Shown here piece by piece: positions 50,876-58,627 of a DNA stretch of 64,000 bases; position 1 is the first letter of the stretch; each line of letters opens with the position of its first letter. This stretch comes from Bacillota bacterium (GTDB lineage Bacteria; Bacillota; Clostridia; Acetivibrionales; DTU013). The DNA is taken from contig JAEXNT010000043.1 in the NCBI GenBank assembly GCA_023439545.1, positions 62,001 through 126,000 on the forward strand, written 5' to 3'. A program made the position numbers and the translations under genes. The notes under the pieces were generated by a model. It ran no database searches. It saw nothing but the letters and a program-made list of their open reading frames with translations, and had not been told where the DNA came from.

Positions 50876-51803
50876 TGAGATCGAAAAACTCCTTTGCAGC
50901 CTGGACGTCCCTGCGTATCTGTGCTGAAAGCTCCTCTGCGTTTTTAAATTTTTTCTCGTTGCGAAGCTTCGAAAGAAAAAAGACTTCTATGCTGCTTCTG
51001 TAAATGTCCCTGTCGAAGTTGAGTATATGCGTTTCGGCGCTTATCCTCTCAATATCCCCGAAGGTCGGGTTAAGGCCGATATTGGTCAGGCTGCTGTAAA
51101 ACTCGCCGTTGTAAAGCGTTTTTGTGATATAGACGCCTTTATGCGGCATGATGAGGTATTCCTCCGGGTGAAGGTTCGCAGTAGGAAAGCCGATCCTTCG
51201 CCCCAGACGTTTTCCGTCCATTACCTCGCCGGTTATGGAATAATGTCTGCCAAGCAGCCTGAATACGCTTTCCATATCGCCTTTTGCGACATACTCACGG
51301 ATCGCGGTGCTGCTGACCACCTCGTTGTCCACCTTTACGGGCGGTATCACGATGACCTTGAAATTGTATTTCCTGCCGAGTTCCCTGAGGAGATTTACGT
51401 CGCCCTGCCCCATGTAGCCGAACCTGTAATTGAAGCCTGCCACGACGAGCCTTGCGCCGAGCCTGTCCAGCAAAACCTCGCGAACGAAGTTCTCCGGTTT
51501 CAACCTCGAGAAGTTTTCGTCGAATTCGTCAAAATACAGGTAATCGAGCGGTGTTCCCTCCAATAGCCGTATCCTTTTGCCAACAGTCGTCAGAAGCGGT
51601 GTGAACAGCTTTTTTCTGAGTATGTTTTCGGGGTGTTTGGTAAAAGTGTAAATTATGGAATGGAGGCCGTTTATCCTGGCCTCGTTCGTCAAAGTGTTGA
51701 TAAGCGCCATATGGCCGACATGAAGGCCATCGAAGTTGCCAAGGCCTACGGCTGTAGTGCGTTCTGCAATCGTCTCATTTTCATTTCCGAATATCGTTCT
51801 CAT
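50865..51803 (-). CDS. ribF: Bifunctional riboflavin kinase/FAD synthetase
   Basis: RibF makes FMN from riboflavin and then FAD. The 312-residue product has an N-terminal nucleotidyltransferase domain with GLGNFDGLHVGHMAL near residue 21 and a C-terminal flavokinase domain with GKRLGRRIGFPTANL near residue 196. It follows truB with a 186-bp gap that is almost wholly a fold-back element, and hypF overlaps its end. This truB-ribF placement is typical of Bacillota. Confidence 0.95.
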   Translation of the reverse strand: MRTIFGNENETIAERTTAVGLGNFDGLHVGHMALINTLTNEARINGLHSIIYTFTKHPENILRKKLFTPLLTTVGKRIRLLEGTPLDYLYFDEFDENFSRLKPENFVREVLLDRLGARLVVAGFNYRFGYMGQGDVNLLRELGRKYNFKVIVIPPVKVDNEVVSSTAIREYVAKGDMESVFRLLGRHYSITGEVMDGKRLGRRIGFPTANLHPEEYLIMPHKGVYITKTLYNGEFYSSLTNIGLNPTFGDIERISAETHILNFDRDIYRSSIEVFFLSKLRNEKKFKNAEELSAQIRRDVQAAKEFFDLNGT

Positions 51804-51814
51804 ATACAGCCCCC

Positions 51815-51986
51815 CAGGCTGTTAGTACAATGTTCGGCATATCTGGGCACATAATTTGGGTTTATTTTTCCAGAGTACTGCGTTGTCGTCAGTCGGAATA
51901 AAACAATTATTCCTCCTTCCTCCGCCTTGTACTCCAAAAGAATTCACTCCAAATTACGCACCCAATATACCGAACATCGTACAGTG
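51815..51986. repeat. Fold-back element D filling the truB-ribF gap
   Basis: A 172-bp imperfect palindrome. The arm GTACAATGTTCGGCATATCT with TGGGCACATAATTTGG (to 51856) is matched in reverse by CCAAATTACGCACCCAATAT and ACCGAACATCGTAC (51946-51986). Inner blocks GAGTACTGC and GGAATAAAAC also have partners. It begins 4 bp beyond the truB stop and ends 12 bp before the ribF start, so it would form a long hairpin in the operon mRNA. The inner sequence carries no gene. Confidence 0.75.
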
Positions 51987-51989
51987 CAG

Positions 51990-52895
51990 TCATATAAAGA
52001 ATTTTTTTACTTTCAGGCGCCATGCGCCGCCCGTTACATTCACGGTTCCGAGCGCCATAAAATTGCCGGAAGCGCCGTATACCCGCAGTGTATCAGGTGG
52101 GACAAGGTCTCTGTCCCTCTGTCCCATTATATCTATTTCAACACCATTCCTGAATTTTTTCTCTTCTATTTCATCGAGGGTATAGCTTTCATACTGCATG
52201 AAAACCGTATCCGCATCCAGCAAAACCGATCTCAGCGATCCGTCCCTTTTCCTACGCTCAAGCTCCTCGAGCGTAACAGCCAAATCAATATCGAAGGGTC
52301 CCGCTCTTTTTCTCAGAAGAAAGGACATGTGTCCCCCACATCCCAGCAGTTCGCCTATATCTGCGCACAAAGTCCTTATATACGTACCCTTCGAACAATG
52401 TACGTCGAGCAGTGCGCGAACTCCTCCGGAACGGTCGATGTCGACTACGTCTGCTGAATATATAACGACATTCCTGCGCTCGCGTTCCACCTCGGCGCCT
52501 TCCCTTGCCAGATCATAAAGCCTTTTTCCGTCGATTCTGAGCGCCGAGTACATCGGCGGCAGCTGTGAGTAACTGCCGGTAAAGGAGTTCACCGCTTTCC
52601 TTATATCTTCATCGCTACAGACAGGATCAGCCGAAGATACGGCTTTACCTGTCGAATCCTGCGTGTCCGTAGCTATTCCAAGCGTTAGCTCCGCCCTGTA
52701 GTATTTATCCTTTTCCATCATGAATTCTATGGCCTTCGTAGCCTTGCCCAGACATACCGGAAGAACTCCCGCAGCTAGCGGATCCAACGTCCCGGCGTGC
52801 CCGATCTTCCTTGTGCCGAGCATTCCCCGTAAAAGCGCGACCACATCAAAGGACGTCATTCCCGGCGGTTTCAGTATGTTCAGAATACCATCCAT
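51990..52895 (-). CDS. truB: tRNA pseudouridine-55 synthase
   Basis: TruB makes pseudouridine 55 in the T-loop of tRNAs. The 301-residue product has the catalytic motif HAGTLDPLAAGVLPVCLG near residue 38 with the nucleophilic aspartate, KYYRAELTLG near 64, and SKGTYIRTLCADIG near 168, ending in a PUA-like domain. It starts 1 nt after the nrnA stop. Confidence 0.95.
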   Translation of the reverse strand: MDGILNILKPPGMTSFDVVALLRGMLGTRKIGHAGTLDPLAAGVLPVCLGKATKAIEFMMEKDKYYRAELTLGIATDTQDSTGKAVSSADPVCSDEDIRKAVNSFTGSYSQLPPMYSALRIDGKRLYDLAREGAEVERERRNVVIYSADVVDIDRSGGVRALLDVHCSKGTYIRTLCADIGELLGCGGHMSFLLRKRAGPFDIDLAVTLEELERRKRDGSLRSVLLDADTVFMQYESYTLDEIEEKKFRNGVEIDIMGQRDRDLVPPDTLRVYGASGNFMALGTVNVTGGAWRLKVKKFFI

Positions 52896-52896
52896 A

Positions 52897-53892
52897 TCAG
52901 AGTGCTTCCTTCAGGTCATTAATAACAGCTTCCTTTACCTGTTCCAATACGCCGGTCGTGGTAAAGCCGGCAGCTCTTTTGTGTCCTCCTCCGGAATGCC
53001 TGGCCGCAATAGTAGCTACGTCGACATAATTGTTCGAACGAAGGTTGACTTTGATTTCTCCGCTTTCCAGCTGTCTCAGCATCGCAGCTGCCTCGACGCC
53101 CCGTATGTTCCTTGCGACATTTATGATCCCGTCGCTGTCTTCCTCCCTGGCTTCCGAGTTCCTGATCATTTCATTCGTAACGGCCATTATGGCCAGCTTT
53201 CCATCCTCGAAGAGTTCCAGATTCCTTATGGCGGCGCCCGTCAGCTTTACCTTTCCAAAGGAACTGACGTCGAATACCCTCTGCGATATATCTGCTACAT
53301 CTACTCCCAGCCTGATAAGTTCTGCAGCAATCTCGTGCGTATGCGGCGTTGTGTTGCTGTAGCGGAACCCTCCCGTATCAGTAGAGATGGCTGCGTATAG
53401 GCTTGTTGCGGCGTCTTTCCCGGGCTTAAGCCCCAGAAGCCCTATCAGTTCAAATATGATCTCACCTGTGGCGGATGCTCCCGTATCGGTGTGATTCAAC
53501 GCTGCGAAGCCTGTATTTGTTTGATGATGGTCTATATTTACCGTTTTTTCTGCGGCGTCAAACACTTTTTTTCTGGTTCCGAGCCTTTCGAGATCTCCGC
53601 AGTCGAGTGCGACTACAAGGTCATAACGCCGGTTATGCGATTTGATCCAAGGATCCGTCGCTCCGGAAGCCGTAGTTTCCTCATAGACCGAAGAAAATTC
53701 GATCCCCGGCAGAAAGGAATAAATAATCGGAACGTTTTCATCTAGCAGAACTTCTGCCTTTTTACCCATGCCGGTCAATACCAGAGCAAGCGCGAAGGAA
53801 GATCCCAGTGCGTCGCCGTCAGCCGTTACGTGAGGCAGAATGGCAATATTTTCAGAAGCTTTTACTTCTTCGGCAATACGGTCTAGCACCAC
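52897..53892 (-). CDS. nrnA: DHH family nanoRNase/pAp phosphatase
   Basis: NrnA degrades short oligoribonucleotides and 3',5'-bisphosphate adenosine. The 331-residue product has DADGDALGSS (TADGDALGSSF, the first metal motif) near residue 25, VALDCGDLERLG near 93, the DHH motif in NIDHHQTNTGF near 116, and GGGHKRAAGF near 305 in the DHHA1 domain. The start is GTG after GGAGGATTAA; it abuts rbfA. Confidence 0.93.
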   Translation of the reverse strand: MVLDRIAEEVKASENIAILPHVTADGDALGSSFALALVLTGMGKKAEVLLDENVPIIYSFLPGIEFSSVYEETTASGATDPWIKSHNRRYDLVVALDCGDLERLGTRKKVFDAAEKTVNIDHHQTNTGFAALNHTDTGASATGEIIFELIGLLGLKPGKDAATSLYAAISTDTGGFRYSNTTPHTHEIAAELIRLGVDVADISQRVFDVSSFGKVKLTGAAIRNLELFEDGKLAIMAVTNEMIRNSEAREEDSDGIINVARNIRGVEAAAMLRQLESGEIKVNLRSNNYVDVATIAARHSGGGHKRAAGFTTTGVLEQVKEAVINDLKEAL

Positions 53893-54246
53893 TTAATCCT
53901 CCTGTTTTCCGCGAACCGTATCATTTATGAGCTTTGTGATATAAACGCCGCGTTCTATCGAATCATCGAGCTCGAAAATAAGCTCCGGAGTATACCTAAG
54001 CTGCATTCTATGTCCGACTTCACGCCTGATGAAGCCCGCTGCGCTCTTAAGTCCCTGCAGGGCATTCTTTTTATCCTCGTCAGTTCCAAGCACGCTTATG
54101 TAAATCTTTGCATAGCGCAGATCACGCGTGACTTCCGCAGTCGTGATACTTATCATTTGCGGCAGCCTTGGATCCTTCAGTTCATTGCGGATTATCGAGC
54201 TGACTTCCTTCCTCATTTCCTCCGATATTCTGTCAGTCCTGTCCAA
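53893..54246 (-). CDS. rbfA: Ribosome-binding factor A
   Basis: RbfA assists late maturation of the 30S subunit, near the 5' end of 16S rRNA. The 117-residue product has the type II KH-like fold: RISEEMRKEVSSIIRNELKD at the start, EVTRDLRYAKIYISVLG near residue 38, and HRMQLRYTPELIFELDDSIE near 79. The start is a TTG after GGAGTGATC. A terminator hairpin lies between infB and this gene. Confidence 0.93.
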   Translation of the reverse strand: MDRTDRISEEMRKEVSSIIRNELKDPRLPQMISITTAEVTRDLRYAKIYISVLGTDEDKKNALQGLKSAAGFIRREVGHRMQLRYTPELIFELDDSIERGVYITKLINDTVRGKQED

Positions 54247-54308
54247 TCAGATCACTCCTTCCCCGACAATTCAACGGCGCACCGGGCGCCTTCGATTTGT
54301 CCTTTTAA

Positions 54309-54350
54309 AACCAAAAAGGCCGGACAGACGGTTTTACCGCCCGTCCAGCC
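54309..54350 (-). terminator. Terminator between infB and rbfA
   Basis: Minus strand GGCTGGACGGGCGG and CCGTCTGTCCGGCC pair over TAAAA (about 13 pairs), followed by TTTTTGGTTTT. It splits the operon between infB and rbfA, so downstream genes may need read-through or their own promoter. Confidence 0.8.
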
Positions 54351-54382
54351 TGTTGTGTGCCTTGAAGAGCTATTCCCAAAGC

Positions 54383-57300
54383 TTATTTCTTTACTTCTTC
54401 CATCGTATAAGATTCTATTATATCATTTTCCTTGATATCATTGAACCTTTCCAGCGACAAACCGCATTCGAAGCCCTGCGCTACTTCCTTGGCATCATCC
54501 TTGAAGCGTTTGAGAGAAGCAAGCTTACCTTCGAATATTACGATACCGTCGCGGATGACACGTACGTCGTTGGTCCTGTTTATCTTACCGTCGAGTACGT
54601 AGCAGCCTGCGATCGAACCGACGCCGGAGACCTTGAATATCTGTCTTATCTCAGTATGCCCCAATACGACCTCTTTAAACGTAGGCTCTAGCATACCCTT
54701 CATGGCAGCCTGGATATCATCGATGGCATTGTATATGACCCTGTACAGTCTCATGTCAACGCCTGCATTCTGCGCAGCTTCTGCAACGTTCGTACCGGGC
54801 CTGACATTGAAGCCTATTATGATGGCATTCGATACGCTGGCCAAGGTCACGTCGTATTCTGTAATTGCGCCAACGCCGCCGTGTATGACATTGATCCTGA
54901 CTTCCTCGTTCGAAAGCTTTTCAAGCGATTGCTTCACCGCTTCGACAGAGCCCTGGACGTCCGCCTTTATGATAAGATTGAGGTCCTTTACCTTGCCTTC
55001 CTGTATCTGTTTGAACAGATCGTCGAGCGAAACCTTTGCAGTGACGTGCATCTGCTCTTCCTTTTGCTTCTGCCTTCTCTTTTCCGCGAGCTGCTTAGCA
55101 GTCTTTTCATCCTTTATGGCATAGAACACTTCGCCTGCTTCCGGTACGTCGGGGAGTCCGAGTATCTCTACGGGTGTCGAAGGTCCTGCGCTCTTTACCG
55201 CACTGCCCTTATCATCTACCATTGCCCTTATCCTGCCCACTGTAGCGCCGGTCACTATGGAATCGCCAACGTTCAGCGTTCCTCTTTGCACCAGTACGGT
55301 CGCGAGAGGACCTCTGTTATTATCGAGTTTGGACTCAATAACTGTTCCCTTCGCCTGCCTTGTCGGATCAGCCTTGAGTTCGAGCATATCCGCGGTAAGC
55401 AGCACCATTTCGAGCAGTTGGTTGATATTCTCGCGTTTCTTTGCCGAGATGTTCACACATATGGTTTCTCCGCCCCATTCCTCTGAGACGAGACCGTACT
55501 GCATGAGCTCCTGCTTTACCTTATCCGGGTTAGCTCCCGGTTTGTCGATCTTGTTAACGGCTACTATGATACTTACATTGGCAGCCTTCGCGTGGTTTAT
55601 TGCCTCTACGGTCTGCGGCATGACGCCATCGTCTGCAGCTACCACAAGTATCGCTATATCGGTGACCTGCGCTCCCCTGGCCCTCATTGCCGTAAATGCC
55701 TCATGGCCCGGGGTGTCGAGGAATGTGATCTTCCTTCCGTTTATTTCAACGGTTGACGCACCTATATGCTGCGTGATACCGCCCGCTTCGATGTCGATAA
55801 CATGCGTCGACCTGATGGCGTCGAGAAGCGAAGTCTTGCCGTGGTCGACGTGTCCCATGACAACTACTACCGGAGGCCTTGCCTCAAGCTTATCCGGATC
55901 TCCCTGCTCGGCATCGTCGAACAGTATATCCTCCTCGTTGACCACAACCGCCTTCTCTGTTTTTACGCCGTATTCCTCAGCTATTACGGTTGCGGTATCG
56001 AAATCGACCTCCTGGTTCAAGGTCGCCATCATTCCGTAAACCATCAGCTTCTTTATAATTTCGGTAGAAGTCTTCTTCAAGGCTTCCGCCAGATCCTTCA
56101 CCGTGACGCTTTCCGGTATTGTAATGGAAGTAAGCACGGCCCTCTGAGGAATGTGCCTTGCCGGCATTTCCCTGTCTTTTCTGGGTCTGCCGAGCTTCTT
56201 CTTCTTGGAATCCGATTCGTCGTAAAATTCATTCAATATGAAATCTTCCGAGAGTATCTCCGAAACGCCCTTTTTCTCGGCCAGACCAATATTTGTCGGT
56301 TTAAATCTCTTATTGGGCTTGGAAGGCTGCACCTTTGGCGCTTCCTTCCTCTGCTCCCTCTTGACGTCCTTATCCTGATCCTTTCCGATAAATTCACGTC
56401 TGCTTTCACTTCTCTGGGAACCGAGTTCCTCTTTCTGAGCATCGGAAAGCTCCGGTTTTGGAATGTCAAGGCCCCTGTTTCCCGGACGGAAGCCGGGTCT
56501 GTCGCCCTGAGGCCTATTGCCCTGGTACGGCGGTCTGTCGCCCTGTGGCCTGTTGCCCTGGTACGGCGGCCTGTCGCCCTGTGGCCTATTGCCCTGGTAT
56601 GGCGGCCTGTCGCCCTGTGGCCTGCTGCCCTGGTACGGCGGTCTGTCGCCATACGGCCTGTTGCCCTGGTACGGCGGCCTGTCGCCCTGTGGCCTGTTGC
56701 CCTGATACGGCGGCCTGTCGCCCTGAGGCCTGTTGCCCTGATACGGCGGTCTGTCGCCCTGTGGCCTGCTGCCCTGATACGGCGGTCTGTCGCCCTGAGG
56801 CCTGTTGCCCTGATACGGCGGCCTGTCGCCCTGAGGCCTGTCGCTCTGGTACGACGGTCTGTCGCCCTGAGGCCTGTCGCTCTGGTACGACGGTCTGTCG
56901 CCCTGAGGCCTGTCGCTCTGGTATGATGGTCTGTCGCCCTGCGGTCTGTCGCTCTGGTATGACGGTCTGTCGCCCTGTGGTCTGTCGCTCTGGTACGACG
57001 GTCTGTCGCCCTGAGGCCTGTCACTCTGGTACGACGGCTTTGTGTCATTGTTATCCGTTTCCCGCGTCTTCTCTTCCTGCACTGCAGCGCCGGTTTGTAC
57101 TGAGGTTCTATCGCCTTCGGCTTGTGGTCTGCCAGCCTGTGTATCCATATCTGCGGATTTTCCGATTTCCGCTCTACTATCCTGCGCTCTGGTCTCTTTC
57201 TGAACTTCATTTTCAGGCTGCACGGATGACTCCTGTCTCCCCGTTTCCACAGCTGCGGCGGATTTTATCGTTTCATTCTGGGCATTTGCTTTTTCATCCT

Positions 57301-58021
57301 TTTTGACCTGCACACTATCCATGGCCATCAGTTTCTGATCAACAGACGGCTGCGGCTTAATGGACCTTGCAGCTGCCTGGACCGTATCCTTCGAGGTAGA
57401 AGCCTGCGCCTCATGCTTTGCGTACGGCGTTTTTTCCGAGGTTTTTTCCGAGGTATGCGGTCCTGCATTCTGCATGTCTCGTGCGGTAGCGTCCTGCGCC
57501 TTCCTCGGCGGTTGTACCGGTATATTCGTATAATCGTTTCTGCCCTTTCTCACAAATCCTGCGAGCAGACCCGAGTTTGAATCTGAAGACCTAATATATT
57601 CATTCCTTCTGTCGTTTCTATCGTTTCTATCGTTTCTATCGTTTCTGTCATTTCTGTCAGTTCTTCCGCCTCTTACATCGCCCTTCTGATAATCGTTTCT
57701 TCCGGTATCCCTCGTGTCGTTCCTGCTGTTGATGATGACTTCGGTCGTCCTGATTATGCGGGGGGCGTTTTTTACATCCTTCTTGACTTCGGGCTTAGGC
57801 TGTACAGGGACCTGAGGAGCCGCTTTCTTTTCTTCGCCGTCATCCTTTTTTTCTGCATGCTTGATGATGCCGATATGCTTATACAGCGCATCCAATTCAT
57901 TATCCTCAAGCAGGCTCATATGATTTTTTACGACGACATTGACTTCCGCAAGCTTTTCCATCAGCCTTTTGCTCGTTGTATTCAATTCCTTTGCCAGTTC
58001 ATATACTCTAACCTTTTCCAA
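54383..58021 (-). CDS. infB: Translation initiation factor IF-2 with long repetitive N-terminal region
   Basis: IF-2 brings fMet-tRNA to the 30S subunit and promotes subunit joining. The 1212-residue product has an N-terminal IF2_N domain (about 1-55), then a disordered region with NDR x5 (about 123-141) and fifteen 12-residue units (PSYQSDRPQGDR x6, then PPYQGNRPQGDR-type x9) at residues 329-508. A second IF2_N domain lies near 620-680; the GTPase (GHVDHGKTSLLD) starts near 717, followed by the C-terminal domains. The start is TTG 58021 after GGGGTG. Confidence 0.96.
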   Translation of the reverse strand: MEKVRVYELAKELNTTSKRLMEKLAEVNVVVKNHMSLLEDNELDALYKHIGIIKHAEKKDDGEEKKAAPQVPVQPKPEVKKDVKNAPRIIRTTEVIINSRNDTRDTGRNDYQKGDVRGGRTDRNDRNDRNDRNDRNDRRNEYIRSSDSNSGLLAGFVRKGRNDYTNIPVQPPRKAQDATARDMQNAGPHTSEKTSEKTPYAKHEAQASTSKDTVQAAARSIKPQPSVDQKLMAMDSVQVKKDEKANAQNETIKSAAAVETGRQESSVQPENEVQKETRAQDSRAEIGKSADMDTQAGRPQAEGDRTSVQTGAAVQEEKTRETDNNDTKPSYQSDRPQGDRPSYQSDRPQGDRPSYQSDRPQGDRPSYQSDRPQGDRPSYQSDRPQGDRPSYQSDRPQGDRPPYQGNRPQGDRPPYQGSRPQGDRPPYQGNRPQGDRPPYQGNRPQGDRPPYQGNRPYGDRPPYQGSRPQGDRPPYQGNRPQGDRPPYQGNRPQGDRPPYQGNRPQGDRPGFRPGNRGLDIPKPELSDAQKEELGSQRSESRREFIGKDQDKDVKREQRKEAPKVQPSKPNKRFKPTNIGLAEKKGVSEILSEDFILNEFYDESDSKKKKLGRPRKDREMPARHIPQRAVLTSITIPESVTVKDLAEALKKTSTEIIKKLMVYGMMATLNQEVDFDTATVIAEEYGVKTEKAVVVNEEDILFDDAEQGDPDKLEARPPVVVVMGHVDHGKTSLLDAIRSTHVIDIEAGGITQHIGASTVEINGRKITFLDTPGHEAFTAMRARGAQVTDIAILVVAADDGVMPQTVEAINHAKAANVSIIVAVNKIDKPGANPDKVKQELMQYGLVSEEWGGETICVNISAKKRENINQLLEMVLLTADMLELKADPTRQAKGTVIESKLDNNRGPLATVLVQRGTLNVGDSIVTGATVGRIRAMVDDKGSAVKSAGPSTPVEILGLPDVPEAGEVFYAIKDEKTAKQLAEKRRQKQKEEQMHVTAKVSLDDLFKQIQEGKVKDLNLIIKADVQGSVEAVKQSLEKLSNEEVRINVIHGGVGAITEYDVTLASVSNAIIIGFNVRPGTNVAEAAQNAGVDMRLYRVIYNAIDDIQAAMKGMLEPTFKEVVLGHTEIRQIFKVSGVGSIAGCYVLDGKINRTNDVRVIRDGIVIFEGKLASLKRFKDDAKEVAQGFECGLSLERFNDIKENDIIESYTMEEVKK
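56498..57037 (-). repeat. 36-bp tandem repeat array within infB
   Basis: Fifteen in-frame units of 36 bp, exactly 540 bp, encode the 12-residue repeats of IF-2. The first six units (56822-57037, high coordinate end) encode PSYQSDRPQGDR, the other nine encode PPYQ(G)(N/S)RP(Q/Y)GDR. All fifteen are in one frame and there are no spacers, so it is not a CRISPR array. Near-identity of neighbouring units indicates recent slippage or unequal crossover. Confidence 0.95.
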
Positions 58022-58023
58022 AT

Positions 58024-58353
58024 CTATACACCCCCATGTTCTGTACCACGGTTATCGATCATTTCCATAAGATGCGCTGCAAAACCCCTTTCGGTTAGGG
58101 CAACCACGGAACGTACTGCCTTGCCGGTAAATTTCCCGAGCATCTCCTTCACTCCGAAGAACCTTATTTCCACGTCCCTGTAACTGCACATATCCCTGAA
58201 CCTCTTTTTGGTATTGTCCGAGGCATCGTCCGATACGATAACCAGGGATACCTTCCCGGTCTTGAGAGCCCTCTCGCAGGTTTCCTCGCCGGATACCACC
58301 CTGCCCGCCTTCATCGCAAGACCCAGAAAGGAATAAATCCTTTCAGTCATCAT
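58024..58353 (-). CDS. ylxQ: YlxQ, L7Ae-like RNA-binding protein
   Basis: A 109-residue member of the L7Ae/L30e kink-turn-binding family. It has IYSFLGLAMKAGRVVSGEET at the start, SLVIVSDDASDNTKKRF near residue 35 and the C-terminal helices around GKAVRSVVALTERGFA. Genes of this type lie between rnpM and infB throughout Bacillota. It overlaps rnpM by 11 bp. The RNA target in this organism is unknown. Confidence 0.9.
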   Translation of the reverse strand: MMTERIYSFLGLAMKAGRVVSGEETCERALKTGKVSLVIVSDDASDNTKKRFRDMCSYRDVEIRFFGVKEMLGKFTGKAVRSVVALTERGFAAHLMEMIDNRGTEHGGV

Positions 58354-58615
58354 TTCCCTCCAATTGCATTTTCAATGTATCATAAACAGTATCATCTATC
58401 CTGGCTTCAAATGCTTTTTCCAGTCTTTTGCCTTTCCTGGCCTTTTCGAAGCAATCCGCACTTTTGCAGATATACGCGCCTCTTCCTGCCTTTTTACCGG
58501 TGAAGTCGACGCTCGTGCTGCCTTCCTTGTCCCTGACTATCCTGATCAGTTCCTTTTTTGGTTTCATATCCTGACAACCCAGGCACATTCGTAAAGGCGC
58601 CTTTTTCTGCTTCAA
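58343..58615 (-). CDS. rnpM: RnpM (YlxR), RNase P modulator
   Basis: A 90-residue YlxR-fold RNA-binding protein, shown in Bacillus to bind RNase P RNA and modulate its activity. It has the family start RMCLGCQDMKPKKELIRIVR and the signature GRGAYIC near residue 44, with conserved cysteines. The start is TTG 58615 after GGGGTGAGC. It lies between nusA and ylxQ, the standard order. Confidence 0.92.
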   Translation of the reverse strand: MKQKKAPLRMCLGCQDMKPKKELIRIVRDKEGSTSVDFTGKKAGRGAYICKSADCFEKARKGKRLEKAFEARIDDTVYDTLKMQLEGNDD

Positions 58616-58627
58616 TAAAGCTCACCC

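Noticed and set aside
51804..51989. FMN riboswitch before ribF
   Set aside because: The gap is a simple two-armed palindrome and lacks the conserved FMN aptamer sequences.
56498..57037. Possible CRISPR array from regular 36-bp units
   Set aside because: No spacers separate the units, all are in the infB reading frame, and no cas gene is near.
56458..57306. Long plus-strand frames over the infB repeats
   Set aside because: They arise because the 36-bp unit is a multiple of three and stop-poor in several frames; the minus-strand frame continues into conserved IF-2 domains.
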